Assembly (NCBI RefSeq): GCF_018141105.1
Contig: NZ_CP054839.1
Location: forward strand, 4,712,001 to 4,776,000
Direction: 5' to 3'
From: Saccharopolyspora erythraea
GTDB lineage: Bacteria > Actinomycetota > Actinomycetes > Mycobacteriales > Pseudonocardiaceae
DNA: 64,000 bases
Shown: positions 24,961 through 34,057 of the stretch, in pieces
Numbering within the stretch: the first letter of the stretch is position 1
How the letters are laid out: each line of letters starts with the position of its first letter
The notes under the pieces: model-generated
Told to the model about the DNA's origin: nothing
Database searches by the model: none
The model's input: the letters and a program-made list of their open reading frames with translations, nothing else
Position numbers and translations under genes: made by a program

Positions 24961-26166
24961 CCAGAATGCTCTTCGCGGCGTTGACGTCCCGGTCATGCCG
25001 GGTGCCGCAACCGGCACACGTCCATTCCCGGAGGTGCAGCGGCATCGACCGGGCCAGCCTGCCGCACGCCGAACACGTCTTGCTGGAGGGAAACCACCGG
25101 TCGATCACGACCAGTTCCCGCCCGTACCAGGCGGCCTTGTACTCCAGCATGGTCCGCAACTCCGACCACGCGGCGTCGGAGATGGCCCGCGACAAACTGC
25201 CGTTGCGGAGCATGTTGCGCACCTGAAGGTCTTCGATCACGACCGTTTGGTTGTCACGGACGAGTCCAGTGGTGACCTTGTGCAGATGGTCCCGCCGCCG
25301 GTCAGCGATCTTCGCTTGAATCCGGGCGACCTTGAGACGGGCCTTGGCCCGGTTGTTGCTGCCCTTCTCCTTACGAGCAAGTTCCCGCTGCGCCTTTGCG
25401 AGGCGAGCTCGTTCCCGGTCAGAGTGCTTCGGGTTGGTGACCTTCGCGCCGGTCGACAGCGTCACCAGCGAGGTGATGCCCGCGTCCACACCCACGGCGG
25501 TGTCGGTCGGAGTGTGCTGTTCCACCGCCGTTTCCACCAGCAGGGACACGAACCACCGGTCAGCCGCGTCTCGCGACACGGTCACCGTGGACGGCTCCGA
25601 ACCCTCCGGCAGGGGGCGCGACCACACGATGTCGACAGGTTCGGCCATCTTCGCCAGCGTGAGTTGCCCATCGCGGTACTTGAACGCGGACCTGGTGTAC
25701 TCCGCCGATTGGCGCGACTTCTTGCGGGACTTGAAACGCGGGTACTTCGCGCGCTTGTCGAAAAACGCCGTGAACGCACCCTGCAGATGCCGCAACGTCT
25801 GCTGCAACGGCACCGACGACACCTCGGACAAAAACGCCAGATCGTCGGACTTCTTCCACGCGGTGAGCATCGCCGAGGTCTCGGTGTAGTTCACCCGGCG
25901 TTGCTCGGCGAACCACGCGCGGGTCCTGGCATCCAGGGCGAGGTTGTAGACCTTGCGGACACAACCGAACGTACGCAGCAACTCCCGCCGCTGCGCACCG
26001 GTCGGATAGAAGCGGTACTTGTACGCCCGCTTCACCAGCGTCCTAGCCATGCCTCACATGTTTGCAAGTCAGTTTGTAAGTGCCGATCTCGGGTGTTCAC
26101 CGAGCAGCACTCGGGATCGGCTCCTCCCCGACCTGAAGGCCGGGGCATCCGCCGATTGGATTTCAG
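24817..26166 (-). mobile_element. TnpB-only element of the IS200/IS605-IS607 type
   Basis: The element holds a single tnpB and no tnpA, so it can move only if a transposase acts from elsewhere. Both ends carry a similar hairpin with loop TGAA: CCCTGCCCTGAAGGGCGGGG near 24826 and CCCCGACCTGAAGGCCGGGG near 26126. I place the right end at TCAA on the minus strand (24817) and the left end directly before the lutA ATG (26166). Both limits are inferred from family habit and from how well the flanks rejoin; they could be off by several bases. Confidence 0.65.
24821..26050 (-). CDS. tnpB: TnpB RNA-guided DNA nuclease
   Basis: A full-length 409-residue TnpB, ancestor-type of Cas12. The N-terminal HTH/wedge region (RAYKYRFYPTGAQRRELLRT) is followed by a RuvC nuclease with all three acidic residues: Asp189 in VGVDAGI, Glu273 in VIEDLQV and Asp355 in DRDVNAAKS. 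A zinc finger (Cys326, 329, 345, 348) precedes RuvC-III. No frameshift is seen, so it is probably active. Such nucleases cut DNA matching the guide in their omega RNA next to a target-adjacent motif, which keeps the element at its site. It has no adjacent TnpA. Confidence 0.93.
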   Translation of the reverse strand: MARTLVKRAYKYRFYPTGAQRRELLRTFGCVRKVYNLALDARTRAWFAEQRRVNYTETSAMLTAWKKSDDLAFLSEVSSVPLQQTLRHLQGAFTAFFDKRAKYPRFKSRKKSRQSAEYTRSAFKYRDGQLTLAKMAEPVDIVWSRPLPEGSEPSTVTVSRDAADRWFVSLLVETAVEQHTPTDTAVGVDAGITSLVTLSTGAKVTNPKHSDRERARLAKAQRELARKEKGSNNRAKARLKVARIQAKIADRRRDHLHKVTTGLVRDNQTVVIEDLQVRNMLRNGSLSRAISDAAWSELRTMLEYKAAWYGRELVVIDRWFPSSKTCSACGRLARSMPLHLREWTCAGCGTRHDRDVNAAKSILAAGLAVSACGAGVRPQRETSRTGQSAVKQELSGASRKGIPALQGRE

Positions 26167-26907
26167 ATGAGGGTTGCCCTGTTCGCGACGTGTCTGGGCG
26201 ACACCGTGTTCCCGGAAGCACCGAAGGCGACCGTGCGGCTGCTGGAACGGCTCGGGTGCGAGGTCGAGTTCCCCGCCGCGCAGACCTGCTGCGGGCAGAT
26301 GCACACCAACACCGGTTACCGGCGCCAGGCCGTCTCCTCCGTGCGCACCTTCGTCGACGCGTTCGCCGACTACGACGCGGTGGTGGCGCCGTCGGGCTCG
26401 TGCGTCGGGTCGGTCCGCCACCAGCACGCGGCGGTCGCCGACAGCTCCGGCGACTCCCGGCTCTCGCGCGCGGTGCGCGGGCTCGCCCCGCGCGTGCACG
26501 AGCTGTCGGAGTTCCTGGTCTCGGTGCTCGGCACCACCGACGTCGGCGCGTACTTCCCGCACCGGGTCACCTACCACCCCACCTGCCACTCCGCCCGGCT
26601 CCTGCGCGTCGGAGACCGCCCACTGCGACTCCTGCGCGAGGTGCGCGCCCTGGACCTGGTCGAGCTGCCGCAGGCCGAGCAGTGCTGCGGGTTCGGCGGC
26701 ACGTTCGCGCTCAAGAACCCGGACGTGTCGGTCGCGATGGGCGCGGACAAGGCCCGGCACGTGCGGGAGACCGGCGCGGAGGTGCTCTGCGCGGGCGACA
26801 GCTCGTGCCTGATGCACATCGGCGGCCTGCTGTCCCGGCAGCGTTCGGGCATCCGGGTCGTGCACCTTGCCGAGATCCTGGCCTCGACCGAAGGAGACCG
26901 AGCGTGA
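26167..26907 (+). CDS. lutA: lactate utilization protein A
   Basis: LutA, LutB and LutC form the iron-sulfur complex that oxidises L-lactate to pyruvate. The 246-residue LutA has two cysteine-rich CCG domains: QTCCGQMHTNTG near residue 40 and EQCCGFGGTF near 175, with paired distal cysteines. The ATG at 26167 directly abuts the TnpB element, and the sequence before it has no good ribosome binding site. The GTGA overlap with lutB is intact. The protein is complete, but expression may be weakened or taken over by the element. Confidence 0.92.
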   Translation: MRVALFATCLGDTVFPEAPKATVRLLERLGCEVEFPAAQTCCGQMHTNTGYRRQAVSSVRTFVDAFADYDAVVAPSGSCVGSVRHQHAAVADSSGDSRLSRAVRGLAPRVHELSEFLVSVLGTTDVGAYFPHRVTYHPTCHSARLLRVGDRPLRLLREVRALDLVELPQAEQCCGFGGTFALKNPDVSVAMGADKARHVRETGAEVLCAGDSSCLMHIGGLLSRQRSGIRVVHLAEILASTEGDRA

Positions 26908-28352
26908 GCACCTTCCTCGGCATGCCGCCGTTCCCGGAGGCGGCCAAGCGGGCGGTCGACGACTCCCAGCTCCGGCACAACCTGGCCGGGGCGACCGCGA
27001 CGATCCGCCGCAAGCGCGCGTCGGTCGTCGGCGAGCTCGACGACTGGGCCGAGCTGCGCGAGGCGGGCGCGGCGATCAAGGCCCACACCCTGTCGCACCT
27101 GGACACCTACCTGGAGCGCTTCGAGGCCGCCGTCACCGCCGCGGGCGGCGTCGTGCACTGGGCGCGCGACGCCGAGGAGGCCAACCGGATCGTCGTCGAC
27201 CTGGTCCGGGCCACCGGCGAGCGCGAGGTGGTCAAGGTCAAGTCCATGGCCACGCAGGAGATCGAGCTCAACGAGGCGCTGGCCGATGCCGGGATCTCGG
27301 CGTGGGAGACCGACCTCGCCGAGCTGATCGTGCAGCTCGGGCACGACGCCCCCAGCCACATCCTGGTCCCCGCCATCCACCGCAACCGCGCCGAGGTCCG
27401 CGAGATCTTCCGCCGCGAGATGGGCGCGGTCGGGGTGCCCGCGCCCGACGACCTCACCGACGAGCCTGCCCGGCTCGCCGACGCCGCGCGCCGCCACCTG
27501 CGGGAGAAGTTCCTGCGGGCCAAGGTCGCGGTCTCGGGCGCGAACTTCGCCGTCGCCGACACCGGCACCCTCGTGGTGGTGGAGTCCGAAGGCAACGGCC
27601 GGATGTGCCTGACGCTGCCCGAGACGCTGATCAGCGTGGTCGGGATCGAGAAGCTCGTACCGAGCTGGCGGGACCTGGAGGTGTTCCTGCAACTGCTGCC
27701 CCGGTCGAGCACCGGGGAGCGGATGAACCCCTACACCTCGACCTGGACGGGCGTGACCCCGGGCGACGGGCCGCAGTCCTTCCACGTGGTGCTGCTCGAC
27801 AACGGGCGGACGAACGCCCTGGCCGACGAGGTCGGGCGGCAGGCGCTGCGCTGCATCCGCTGCTCCGCCTGCCTGAACGTGTGCCCGGTGTACGAGCGCA
27901 CCGGCGGCCACGCCTACGGCTCGGTCTACCCCGGACCGATCGGGGCGGTGCTCGCCCCCCAGCTTCGCGGCACCGCGTCCCCCGTCGACCAGGCGCTGCC
28001 CTACGCCTCCTCGCTGTGCGGCGCCTGCTACGACGTCTGCCCGGTCGCCATCGACATCCCGGACCTGCTGGTGCACCTGCGCACCCGCGTGGTCGAAGAG
28101 CACCACGGCGCCCGGTCCAGGCCGCTCGACCTGCTGATGGGACTGGCGGGCTGGGTGCTGGGCGATGCCAGGAGGCTGGCCGCCGTCCAGCGGGTCGCGT
28201 CCTGGAGCAGGCGCTTCATCGGCCGGCGCGGGAGCATCGGGCGGCTCCCGGCCCCGCTGTCGCGCTGGACCGACGCCCGCGACGCACCCGCGCCCGCGCG
28301 CGAGTCCTTCCGCGCCTGGTGGGAGCGCACCCGAGGAGGCAAGCAGTCATGA
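26904..28352 (+). CDS. lutB: lactate utilization protein B (iron-sulfur protein)
   Basis: The 482-residue LutB has an N-terminal LUD domain (about 60-300; VKVKSMATQEIELNEAL, GTLVVVESEGNGR) and two 4Fe-4S motifs: CIRCSACLNVCPVYE near 310 and CGACYDVCPVAIDIP near 360, followed by a C-terminal extension. GTG at 26904 overlaps the lutA stop as GTGA. The reading frame extends far upstream through lutA but that is a shadow. Confidence 0.92.
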   Translation: MSTFLGMPPFPEAAKRAVDDSQLRHNLAGATATIRRKRASVVGELDDWAELREAGAAIKAHTLSHLDTYLERFEAAVTAAGGVVHWARDAEEANRIVVDLVRATGEREVVKVKSMATQEIELNEALADAGISAWETDLAELIVQLGHDAPSHILVPAIHRNRAEVREIFRREMGAVGVPAPDDLTDEPARLADAARRHLREKFLRAKVAVSGANFAVADTGTLVVVESEGNGRMCLTLPETLISVVGIEKLVPSWRDLEVFLQLLPRSSTGERMNPYTSTWTGVTPGDGPQSFHVVLLDNGRTNALADEVGRQALRCIRCSACLNVCPVYERTGGHAYGSVYPGPIGAVLAPQLRGTASPVDQALPYASSLCGACYDVCPVAIDIPDLLVHLRTRVVEEHHGARSRPLDLLMGLAGWVLGDARRLAAVQRVASWSRRFIGRRGSIGRLPAPLSRWTDARDAPAPARESFRAWWERTRGGKQS

Positions 28353-28975
28353 GTTCCGCACGCGAGGTCGTTCTCGGCAGGGTCCGCACCGCCCTGGCGC
28401 ACGCGGACCGGCAATCCCTGGAGGCCGTCCCGCGCGCTTATGCCGCTGAGCGGCCGACCGCCGACGTGGTCGCGCTGTTCTGCGAGCGCGTCGCCGAGTA
28501 CAGGGCGACCGTGCAGCGGGTGGCGGGTCCGGAGGTGGTGGACGCGATCGCCGCGGCGGCCCGGCAGCACTCGGCACGCCGCCTGCTCGTTCCGGCCGGC
28601 GTGCCCGAGCAGTGGCCGAGCCAGCTCAGCGGAGAGTTCGAAGTGGAGGACGGCACCGCCATGGGCACCGCCGGGCTGGACCGCGTCGACGCCGTGGTCA
28701 CCACCGCGACCGCGGGCATCGCCTCCACAGGCACGATCGTGCTCGACCACCGTCCCGGCCAGGGCCGCAGAGCCGCGACGCTGGTGCCCGACGTCCACCT
28801 CTGCGTGGTGGAGGAATCCCGGATCGCCGACGACGTGCCCAGCGCGCTGGCCGACCTGGACCCCGCACGGCCGCTGACGTTCATCAGCGGCCCGTCGGCG
28901 ACCAGCGACATCGAGCTCGACCGCGTCGAGGGAGTGCACGGTCCGCGGACCCTGCACGTCCTGGTCACTCCATAG
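28349..28975 (+). CDS. lutC: lactate utilization protein C
   Basis: A 208-residue LUD-domain protein. Conserved family stretches are VVTTATAGIASTGTIVLD near 115 and the C-terminal FISGPSATSDIELDRVEGVHGP. It completes the LutABC lactate oxidation complex. The ATG at 28349 overlaps the lutB stop as ATGA. It ends the operon; the next gene, 88 bases on, has its own operator. Confidence 0.92.
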   Translation: MSSAREVVLGRVRTALAHADRQSLEAVPRAYAAERPTADVVALFCERVAEYRATVQRVAGPEVVDAIAAAARQHSARRLLVPAGVPEQWPSQLSGEFEVEDGTAMGTAGLDRVDAVVTTATAGIASTGTIVLDHRPGQGRRAATLVPDVHLCVVEESRIADDVPSALADLDPARPLTFISGPSATSDIELDRVEGVHGPRTLHVLVTP

Positions 28976-29022
28976 TGGACTGCCGCTCGCCCGGCCGATT
29001 GTCACCCGTCAGCCTTGTGGGT

Positions 29023-29042
29023 GTGTACTGATCGAAGTACAC
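29023..29042. promoter_or_regulatory. operator-like palindrome before the flavin monooxygenase
   Basis: GTGTACTGATCGAAGTACAC has perfect 7-base arms around GATCGA and sits 21 bases before the start codon, over the likely transcription start. It suits a TetR- or GntR-type repressor; no regulator gene is adjacent. Confidence 0.55.
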
Positions 29043-29063
29043 ACACCCGTGGAGGGGGACGAC

Positions 29064-30257
29064 ATGTCCGACGCCGATGGTCGAAGACGCGGTGCTGACG
29101 AGGCGCTGCAACGCGCGGACGCCGTGCGTTCCGTGCTCGCCGAGCACCGGGCGGCCGGCGACCGGCAGCGCAGGCTCGCCGACGAGGCGCTGCGGGCCCT
29201 CACCGACGCCGGCCTGTTCCGGGCCTGGGTCCCGCGCCGGTTCGGCGGCCTGGAGTACGACCTGCGCACGATCGTCGACTCGACCACGGCGCTGGCCACC
29301 GCCGACCCGTCGGCGGCGTGGCTGGTGATGATCCTGAGCTGCGGCGACTGGCTCACGGGCCTGTTCCCGCAGCGTGCCCAGCACGACGTCTTCGGCGACG
29401 ACCCCGACACCCGGGTGTGCCAGGTCCTCACCCCGCACTCCACCGCGCGCCGCGTCGACGGCGGCTGGGTCGCGGGCGGGCGTTGGGGGCCGGCGTCGGG
29501 ATGCCTGCACGCCCAGTGGGCGATGCTCGGGATCCGGCTGCCCGAGCACGACGGCAGGCCCGCGGGCAGCGCCTACGGGCTGGTGCCGATGCGGGAGCTG
29601 ACCATCAAGGACACCTGGTTCACCCTCGGCATGCGCGCCACCGGCAGCAACCTGCTGGTCGGCGAGGACCTCTTCGTCCCCGACCACCGCATCCTGCCGG
29701 TCGGGCCTGCCATCGAGGGCAGGTACGCCCGCGAGGACGAGGAGAACGTCCGCTACCGGGCGGCGCTGGTGCCCACGCTCAGCACGCACCTGATCGCACC
29801 GTTCGTGGGCATGGCCACCGCGGCGCTGGACTACGTGGTCGGCGAGTCGGGCCGCCGCGGCATCTCGTTCACCAACTACGAGCGCATGACCGACTCGACG
29901 GCCTTCCAGATGGCCGTCGCCGAGGCCGCCACCCGGGCCGACGTCGCTCGCATGATCGCCTACCAATGCGCATCCACAGTGGATTCCCACGCCCGGGCGG
30001 GCACCTACCCCTCCTACGTCGAGCGCGCCCGGATCCGCCAGCACGCCAGCCACGCCGTGCAGCAGTGCCGGGAGGCGGTGGACCTGCTGGTCTCGGCCTA
30101 CGGCGCGTCGGCGATGGCCGACTCCAACCCGCTGCAGGGCCTGCTGCGCGACATCCACACCGGCAGCAGGCACGCCATCGCGAGCACGCTGGGAAACCCG
30201 GAGCTGTTCGGCCGCGCCATGCTCGGGGTGCGCCCCAACATCACCGAGCTGATCTGA
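29064..30257 (+). CDS. group D flavin-dependent monooxygenase (acyl-CoA dehydrogenase fold)
   Basis: The 397-residue protein has the acyl-CoA dehydrogenase fold in the version used by two-component aromatic hydroxylases and related N-oxygenases such as HsaA and HpaB-like enzymes: N-terminal helical domain (ADEALRALTDAGLFRAWVPRRFGG), central beta domain (GGRWGPASGCLHAQW, GMRATGSNLLVGEDLFVPD) and C-terminal helices ending in a region with RDIHTGSRHAI. These enzymes need a separate flavin reductase, which is not nearby. The ATG at 29064 follows GGAGGGGG. Substrate unknown. Confidence 0.75.
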   Translation: MSDADGRRRGADEALQRADAVRSVLAEHRAAGDRQRRLADEALRALTDAGLFRAWVPRRFGGLEYDLRTIVDSTTALATADPSAAWLVMILSCGDWLTGLFPQRAQHDVFGDDPDTRVCQVLTPHSTARRVDGGWVAGGRWGPASGCLHAQWAMLGIRLPEHDGRPAGSAYGLVPMRELTIKDTWFTLGMRATGSNLLVGEDLFVPDHRILPVGPAIEGRYAREDEENVRYRAALVPTLSTHLIAPFVGMATAALDYVVGESGRRGISFTNYERMTDSTAFQMAVAEAATRADVARMIAYQCASTVDSHARAGTYPSYVERARIRQHASHAVQQCREAVDLLVSAYGASAMADSNPLQGLLRDIHTGSRHAIASTLGNPELFGRAMLGVRPNITELI

Positions 30258-30264
30258 ACAGGTG

Positions 30265-31308
30265 TCAACGGCCGCCCGGCGCGACCACGTCCGCGAGCAC
30301 CGTTCCCGGCTCCGTCAGCCGCGACCGCGCCGGGCTGTCGTAGACGACCAGCAGCTCACCGCTGGGCAGCAGGGCGATCCCCTCGGCGTGGTCGTCGCCC
30401 TCCCCGTAGGGCAGGTCGATCTCGCGGCGCAGTTCGTCCCGGCGAACTACGTCGGGCGCCTCGATGCGTGCCGCGCCCGGCCAGCGGTAGACGCGGACCG
30501 GGCCGTCGAGGTCCATCGAGGGGCCGGCGAGCACCAGCAGGTCGTCGCCCTGCGGGCACAGGTCGCGGATTCCCAGGCCGTCGAGGTCCAGGAAGTGCTT
30601 GAGGTAGCGCTGCTTGCCCTCGACGGGCGCCAGCCGGAGTTCGTCGCCGTCCTCCCTGGGCGCGACCTGCAGCACCACCGCCCATCCGCGCAGCACCGGG
30701 CCGCGCAGCCCGAGGAAGACCCGCTCCGCGCCGGGGTCGCCGGCCACCGCGATGCCCTCGACGTCGAGCCCGTTGTCCTTGCCCGGGATCGCCAGGAACG
30801 GGGCCAGGTGCTCGTCCTCGTCGAGCAGGTCGACCAGTCCGGGCCCGCTGAGCGCGGCGCTGCGGTGGCCTTCCGGCGTGGTCCCGGCGGGCACGTGGTC
30901 GGACAGCGCGATGCGTGCCAGCACGCGGCGGCTGGGTTCGTCGGTGACCGCCGCCAGGCGCTTGGCGGCCTTGCGGTCGGAATGGTTCGATTTGACCCGC
31001 TTGCGCCTGCGGCTGTGCGAGCCGACCGCCCACAGGTACGGGCCGTTGAGCGCGAGGCCCTCGACGTCGACCTCCTCGTCGGCCTCGCCGGGCAGCGCCA
31101 CGACGTCGGCCAGCGAGAACTCCACGTGATCGGTATAGACCACCGGCCGCTGTGGAGAGTCGCAGGTCAGCCGCTCGACGGTCGCGGTCTCGTCACCGGC
31201 GATCCAGAGGTGCTCTCCGTCGGTGCGGACCGCGGAGAGATTCACGTGCGTGCCGGCCTCGACCGCGCCGGGCGCGAACCGCAGGGCCACCGTTCGTTCG
31301 ACGCTCAT
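30265..31308 (-). CDS. DUF3616-family beta-propeller-like protein
   Basis: A 347-residue protein resembling the DUF3616 family: repeated blades with LDVEGIAV, VDVEGLALNGPYLWAVGSHSRRR and DHAEGIALLPSGELLVVYDSP. These look like lipid- or ligand-binding propellers, though the family has no settled function. It lacks a signal peptide. It converges with the flavin monooxygenase gene, with only seven bases between their stops. Start at ATG 31308. Confidence 0.7.
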   Translation of the reverse strand: MSVERTVALRFAPGAVEAGTHVNLSAVRTDGEHLWIAGDETATVERLTCDSPQRPVVYTDHVEFSLADVVALPGEADEEVDVEGLALNGPYLWAVGSHSRRRKRVKSNHSDRKAAKRLAAVTDEPSRRVLARIALSDHVPAGTTPEGHRSAALSGPGLVDLLDEDEHLAPFLAIPGKDNGLDVEGIAVAGDPGAERVFLGLRGPVLRGWAVVLQVAPREDGDELRLAPVEGKQRYLKHFLDLDGLGIRDLCPQGDDLLVLAGPSMDLDGPVRVYRWPGAARIEAPDVVRRDELRREIDLPYGEGDDHAEGIALLPSGELLVVYDSPARSRLTEPGTVLADVVAPGGR

Positions 31309-31553
31309 CCCCGATTTCTACCAGCAGCTTCGCCGCCCGGCAGGCAGAACGGCGACGACGGAGCCGAACACTACGTACTCGCTGGTAGGCCGTGCTCCAC
31401 AATGGAACCGGGCAAGGCACTCGAACGGTTTCTGGAGCGTTGATCGACTTTCTGGGAGCATGGCGCCACACGATCAAGTGACAGCCGGAACGAACCGGCG
31501 GCGCCGGAAGTCGGAACGTGTTGTCGTTGCTCGTTCCAAGGAAGGGAGTTCCG

Positions 31554-31784
31554 GTGGGAGATGTCCGCGTACGCCTGCGCGGCGGTCCAGAGGACGGGCG
31601 GGAGATCAGCGTGGCCGCCGATGCCTCCGGGATGCCGGTTCCGCGGGTCACCCTCCCCGCACGCCGTGCGCACGGCTCCCCGGGCGCCGCGGACCAGCAC
31701 GCTCCGCTGCTGGCCTACGAGCGCAGGCGCAGCGCGTCCGACGGTGTCTGGGAGTTCGGCTTCGTAGGCACCGAGACCGACTAG
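31554..31784 (+). CDS. small hypothetical protein, 76 residues
   Basis: The GTG at 31554 has GGGAG five bases upstream. The product opens with VGDVRVRLRGGPEDGREISV, a beta-rich, charged stretch, and ends DGVWEFGFVGTETD. Codon usage is normal for the window. No family recognised. It stands alone and is followed by a strong hairpin. Confidence 0.5.
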   Translation: MGDVRVRLRGGPEDGREISVAADASGMPVPRVTLPARRAHGSPGAADQHAPLLAYERRRSASDGVWEFGFVGTETD

Positions 31785-31804
31785 GACCAGACGCGCGACG
31801 GGTC

Positions 31805-31850
31805 GATGTGACGTGTTGCCCGGCCTCCAGAACGGGCGGCACGCCACATC
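31805..31850 (+). terminator. stem-loop terminator after the 76-residue gene
   Basis: GATGTGACGTG (31805-31815) pairs with CACGCCACATC (31840-31850) with one mismatch, and an inner GCCCG/CGGGC pair continues the stem, joined by two U-G wobbles. There is no U tract, as is common in high-GC actinomycetes. Confidence 0.6.
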
Positions 31851-31984
31851 GGCGCGGAGTTCGGGGCTCCGGCGGGCACGCGGCGCTCGCCGGAGCACAT
31901 GCCGTTGATCTCCGAAGCGGCGCGGCCGCCTGGACCAGCCCCGTCGCCGGGACCGCTGCGCAAGACGAGTTCGAGGACGGGCGC

Positions 31985-32563
31985 TCAGGCCGGGTTCGGC
32001 TCCCGCCACATCGGATACAGCGACGGGCCACCGGGCAGCTCGATTGGCGCGCCCCGGTCGCGGAAGCCCAGCCGCGCGTACAGCCTGCGGCTGCGGGGCG
32101 TGCTGGCCTCCAGGTAGGTCGCCACGCCCTCGGCGTCCCAGCGCCGCAGCGCCGCGGTCAGCTCGCGGGTGCCGATCCCCGACGCCTGCACGGCCGGGTC
32201 GACGGCGATGAGCGCGAGGTACTGGTGCGGCTCGTCGGGGTGGTTCGCCGAGGTCAGCTCGCCGAACTCGCGGAAGCGCGGCGCGGCCGCACCCGCGATC
32301 TCCAGCAGCCGCCTGCCGCCCGCCTCGTCCAGCATCTCCGCCGGCCCATGCAGCGCGGAGAGCCAGACCTGCACCGCGTCGCCGTCCTCGCCGGTCAGCA
32401 CCGAGCCCTCGCGCTCGGCGTGCTCCAGGACCATCCCGAACCATTCGCGGTAGAGGGCGGGCCGGGAAGCGGGGTCGGGCAGCAGCCACCGGGCTATCCC
32501 GTCGTCGCCGAACGCCCGCAGCAGGGTGCGCAACCGGGCGTCGTCGACCTCCTCACCGGACAT
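31985..32563 (-). CDS. GNAT-family acetyltransferase
   Basis: The 192-residue protein has the GNAT core in its C-terminal half: LIAVDPAVQASGIGTRELTAAL, where QASGIG is the acetyl-CoA pyrophosphate-binding motif, then TYLEASTPRSRRLYARLGF. The substrate is unknown. Its start overlaps the 3' end of the APC permease gene by 11 bases, so it is probably the last gene of the operon GPP34, permease, GNAT. Confidence 0.8.
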   Translation of the reverse strand: MSGEEVDDARLRTLLRAFGDDGIARWLLPDPASRPALYREWFGMVLEHAEREGSVLTGEDGDAVQVWLSALHGPAEMLDEAGGRRLLEIAGAAAPRFREFGELTSANHPDEPHQYLALIAVDPAVQASGIGTRELTAALRRWDAEGVATYLEASTPRSRRLYARLGFRDRGAPIELPGGPSLYPMWREPNPA

Positions 32564-34037
32564 CGACGGGTTCCTTCTCCACGCGGACGGTCGCCGACCG
32601 CGCGCCCATCCCGATCCGCGCGTAGGCGTCGGGCCGGTTGCGCCTGAGCACCAGCCCCCAGCCGAGCCCGGCCACGACGACGACCAGGTAGGCCAGCGGC
32701 AGCGCCCACGCCACCGGGTCGCCCTCCTCGACGCCGAGCACCGTGCCGAACGACAGCAAGGTCAGCACCAGGACCGCGCCCAGCGCGACCGCCGCCACGG
32801 AGGGCGCGACCAGCGTCTTCCACCGGCCGTGCGCGTTCGGCTCCGCGCGCAGGAAGTAGCCGACCACCGCAACCGAGGTGAAGGTGACCAGCACCAGGAC
32901 GCCGAGCGCGCCGATGGAGGCGCACCAGTAGAACAGGTGGGTGATCGGGTCGAGCCCGGTGACGACCACCCCGAGCACGACGACCGCCGACACCGCGGTC
33001 TGCGACAGCGAACCCGGTACCGGGGCGCCGGTGCGGGCGCTGGTGGTGCCCCACACCCGCGGCCCGACGCCCTCGCGGCCGAGCGCGAAGAAGTACCGGG
33101 CGCACACGTGGTGGAACGACAGCATGCCCGCGAACAGGCTGGTGACGTAGAGGGCCGAGCCGATGGTGACCAGCAGGCCCGGCAGGCGCTCGCCCGCCAG
33201 CACGAACATCAGCTCGGTGGAGTGCGTCCTGGCCTGGTCCACGATCTGCGAGGGCCCGGTCGCCACCGTCATCGCCCAGGTCGACACGCTGTAGAGCCCG
33301 CCGATGAGCGCCAGCGAGATGTAGGTGGCGTAGACGACCGTGCGCGGGTTGCGCGCCTCCTCGGCGAGCACCGTGGAGTTCTCGAAGCCGATGAAGCCGG
33401 TGAAGGCGATCACCAGGATCACCCCGGCCGCCCCGGTGGCCAGATGCGCCGGGTTCAGCGTGGTGAGCACTATGCCCTGCGGCGAGGGCGAGGACACGAA
33501 GGCCACGTCGAACAGCACGATCACGGCGATCTCCGCGGCGAGCAGGACGCCGAGCACCTTGCCGTTGACGTCGATCCGCAACACGCCCAGGACGCCGATG
33601 GCCAGCACGCCCGCCCCGGCGAACAGCCACCACGGGATGTCGGCACCGCTGAGCTGGCGCACGAAGTCCGAGGCACCGACGCCGAATCCGCCGACGAGGC
33701 TGACCTCCAGGACGTTGTAGGAGACCAGGGCGAGACCACCCGCCGCGGTACCGCAGACCTTGCCCAGGCCCTTGGCGATGTAGGCGTAGAACGCGCCCGC
33801 GTTCTCGACGTGGCGCGCCATGGTGACGTAGCCGACCGCGAACAGCCCGAGCACCACCGCGATGGCCAGGTAGCCGATCGGGATGCCGCTGATCCCGCTG
33901 ACCGCGAAGCCGCTGACCGCGCCACCGCCGACCACGGTCTCCGGCGCGGCGGCCGCGACCGTGAAGAACACGATCGACGTCACGCCGAGCCTGGCGCTGG
34001 CCAGCGAAGTGGACACTTTGGACGGTGGCAAGGCCAC
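32553..34037 (-). CDS. APC-family amino acid/polyamine permease
   Basis: A 494-residue membrane protein with about twelve spans. The N-terminal signature FFTVAAAAPETVVGGGAVSG and the later GFIGFENSTVLAEEARNPRTVV are typical of the APC superfamily; the latter resembles the conserved E-E-x-R-N-P motif. It should import an amino acid or amine by proton symport. I chose the GTG at 34037; it has an AAGGGG upstream, and the frame itself runs to 34148. It lies 20 bases after the GPP34 gene. Confidence 0.8.
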   Translation of the reverse strand: MALPPSKVSTSLASARLGVTSIVFFTVAAAAPETVVGGGAVSGFAVSGISGIPIGYLAIAVVLGLFAVGYVTMARHVENAGAFYAYIAKGLGKVCGTAAGGLALVSYNVLEVSLVGGFGVGASDFVRQLSGADIPWWLFAGAGVLAIGVLGVLRIDVNGKVLGVLLAAEIAVIVLFDVAFVSSPSPQGIVLTTLNPAHLATGAAGVILVIAFTGFIGFENSTVLAEEARNPRTVVYATYISLALIGGLYSVSTWAMTVATGPSQIVDQARTHSTELMFVLAGERLPGLLVTIGSALYVTSLFAGMLSFHHVCARYFFALGREGVGPRVWGTTSARTGAPVPGSLSQTAVSAVVVLGVVVTGLDPITHLFYWCASIGALGVLVLVTFTSVAVVGYFLRAEPNAHGRWKTLVAPSVAAVALGAVLVLTLLSFGTVLGVEEGDPVAWALPLAYLVVVVAGLGWGLVLRRNRPDAYARIGMGARSATVRVEKEPVDVR

Positions 34038-34057
34038 CCACCCCTTCCGCTCTTTCG

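Noticed and set aside
26571-28106. Long minus-strand frame opposite lutA and lutB
   Set aside because: Shadow of lutB; no domain, and lutAB motifs are complete on the other strand.
31318-31388. CTACCAGC ... GCTGGTAG inverted repeat around 55 bases
   Set aside because: Arms of only eight bases so far apart are expected by chance in this composition.
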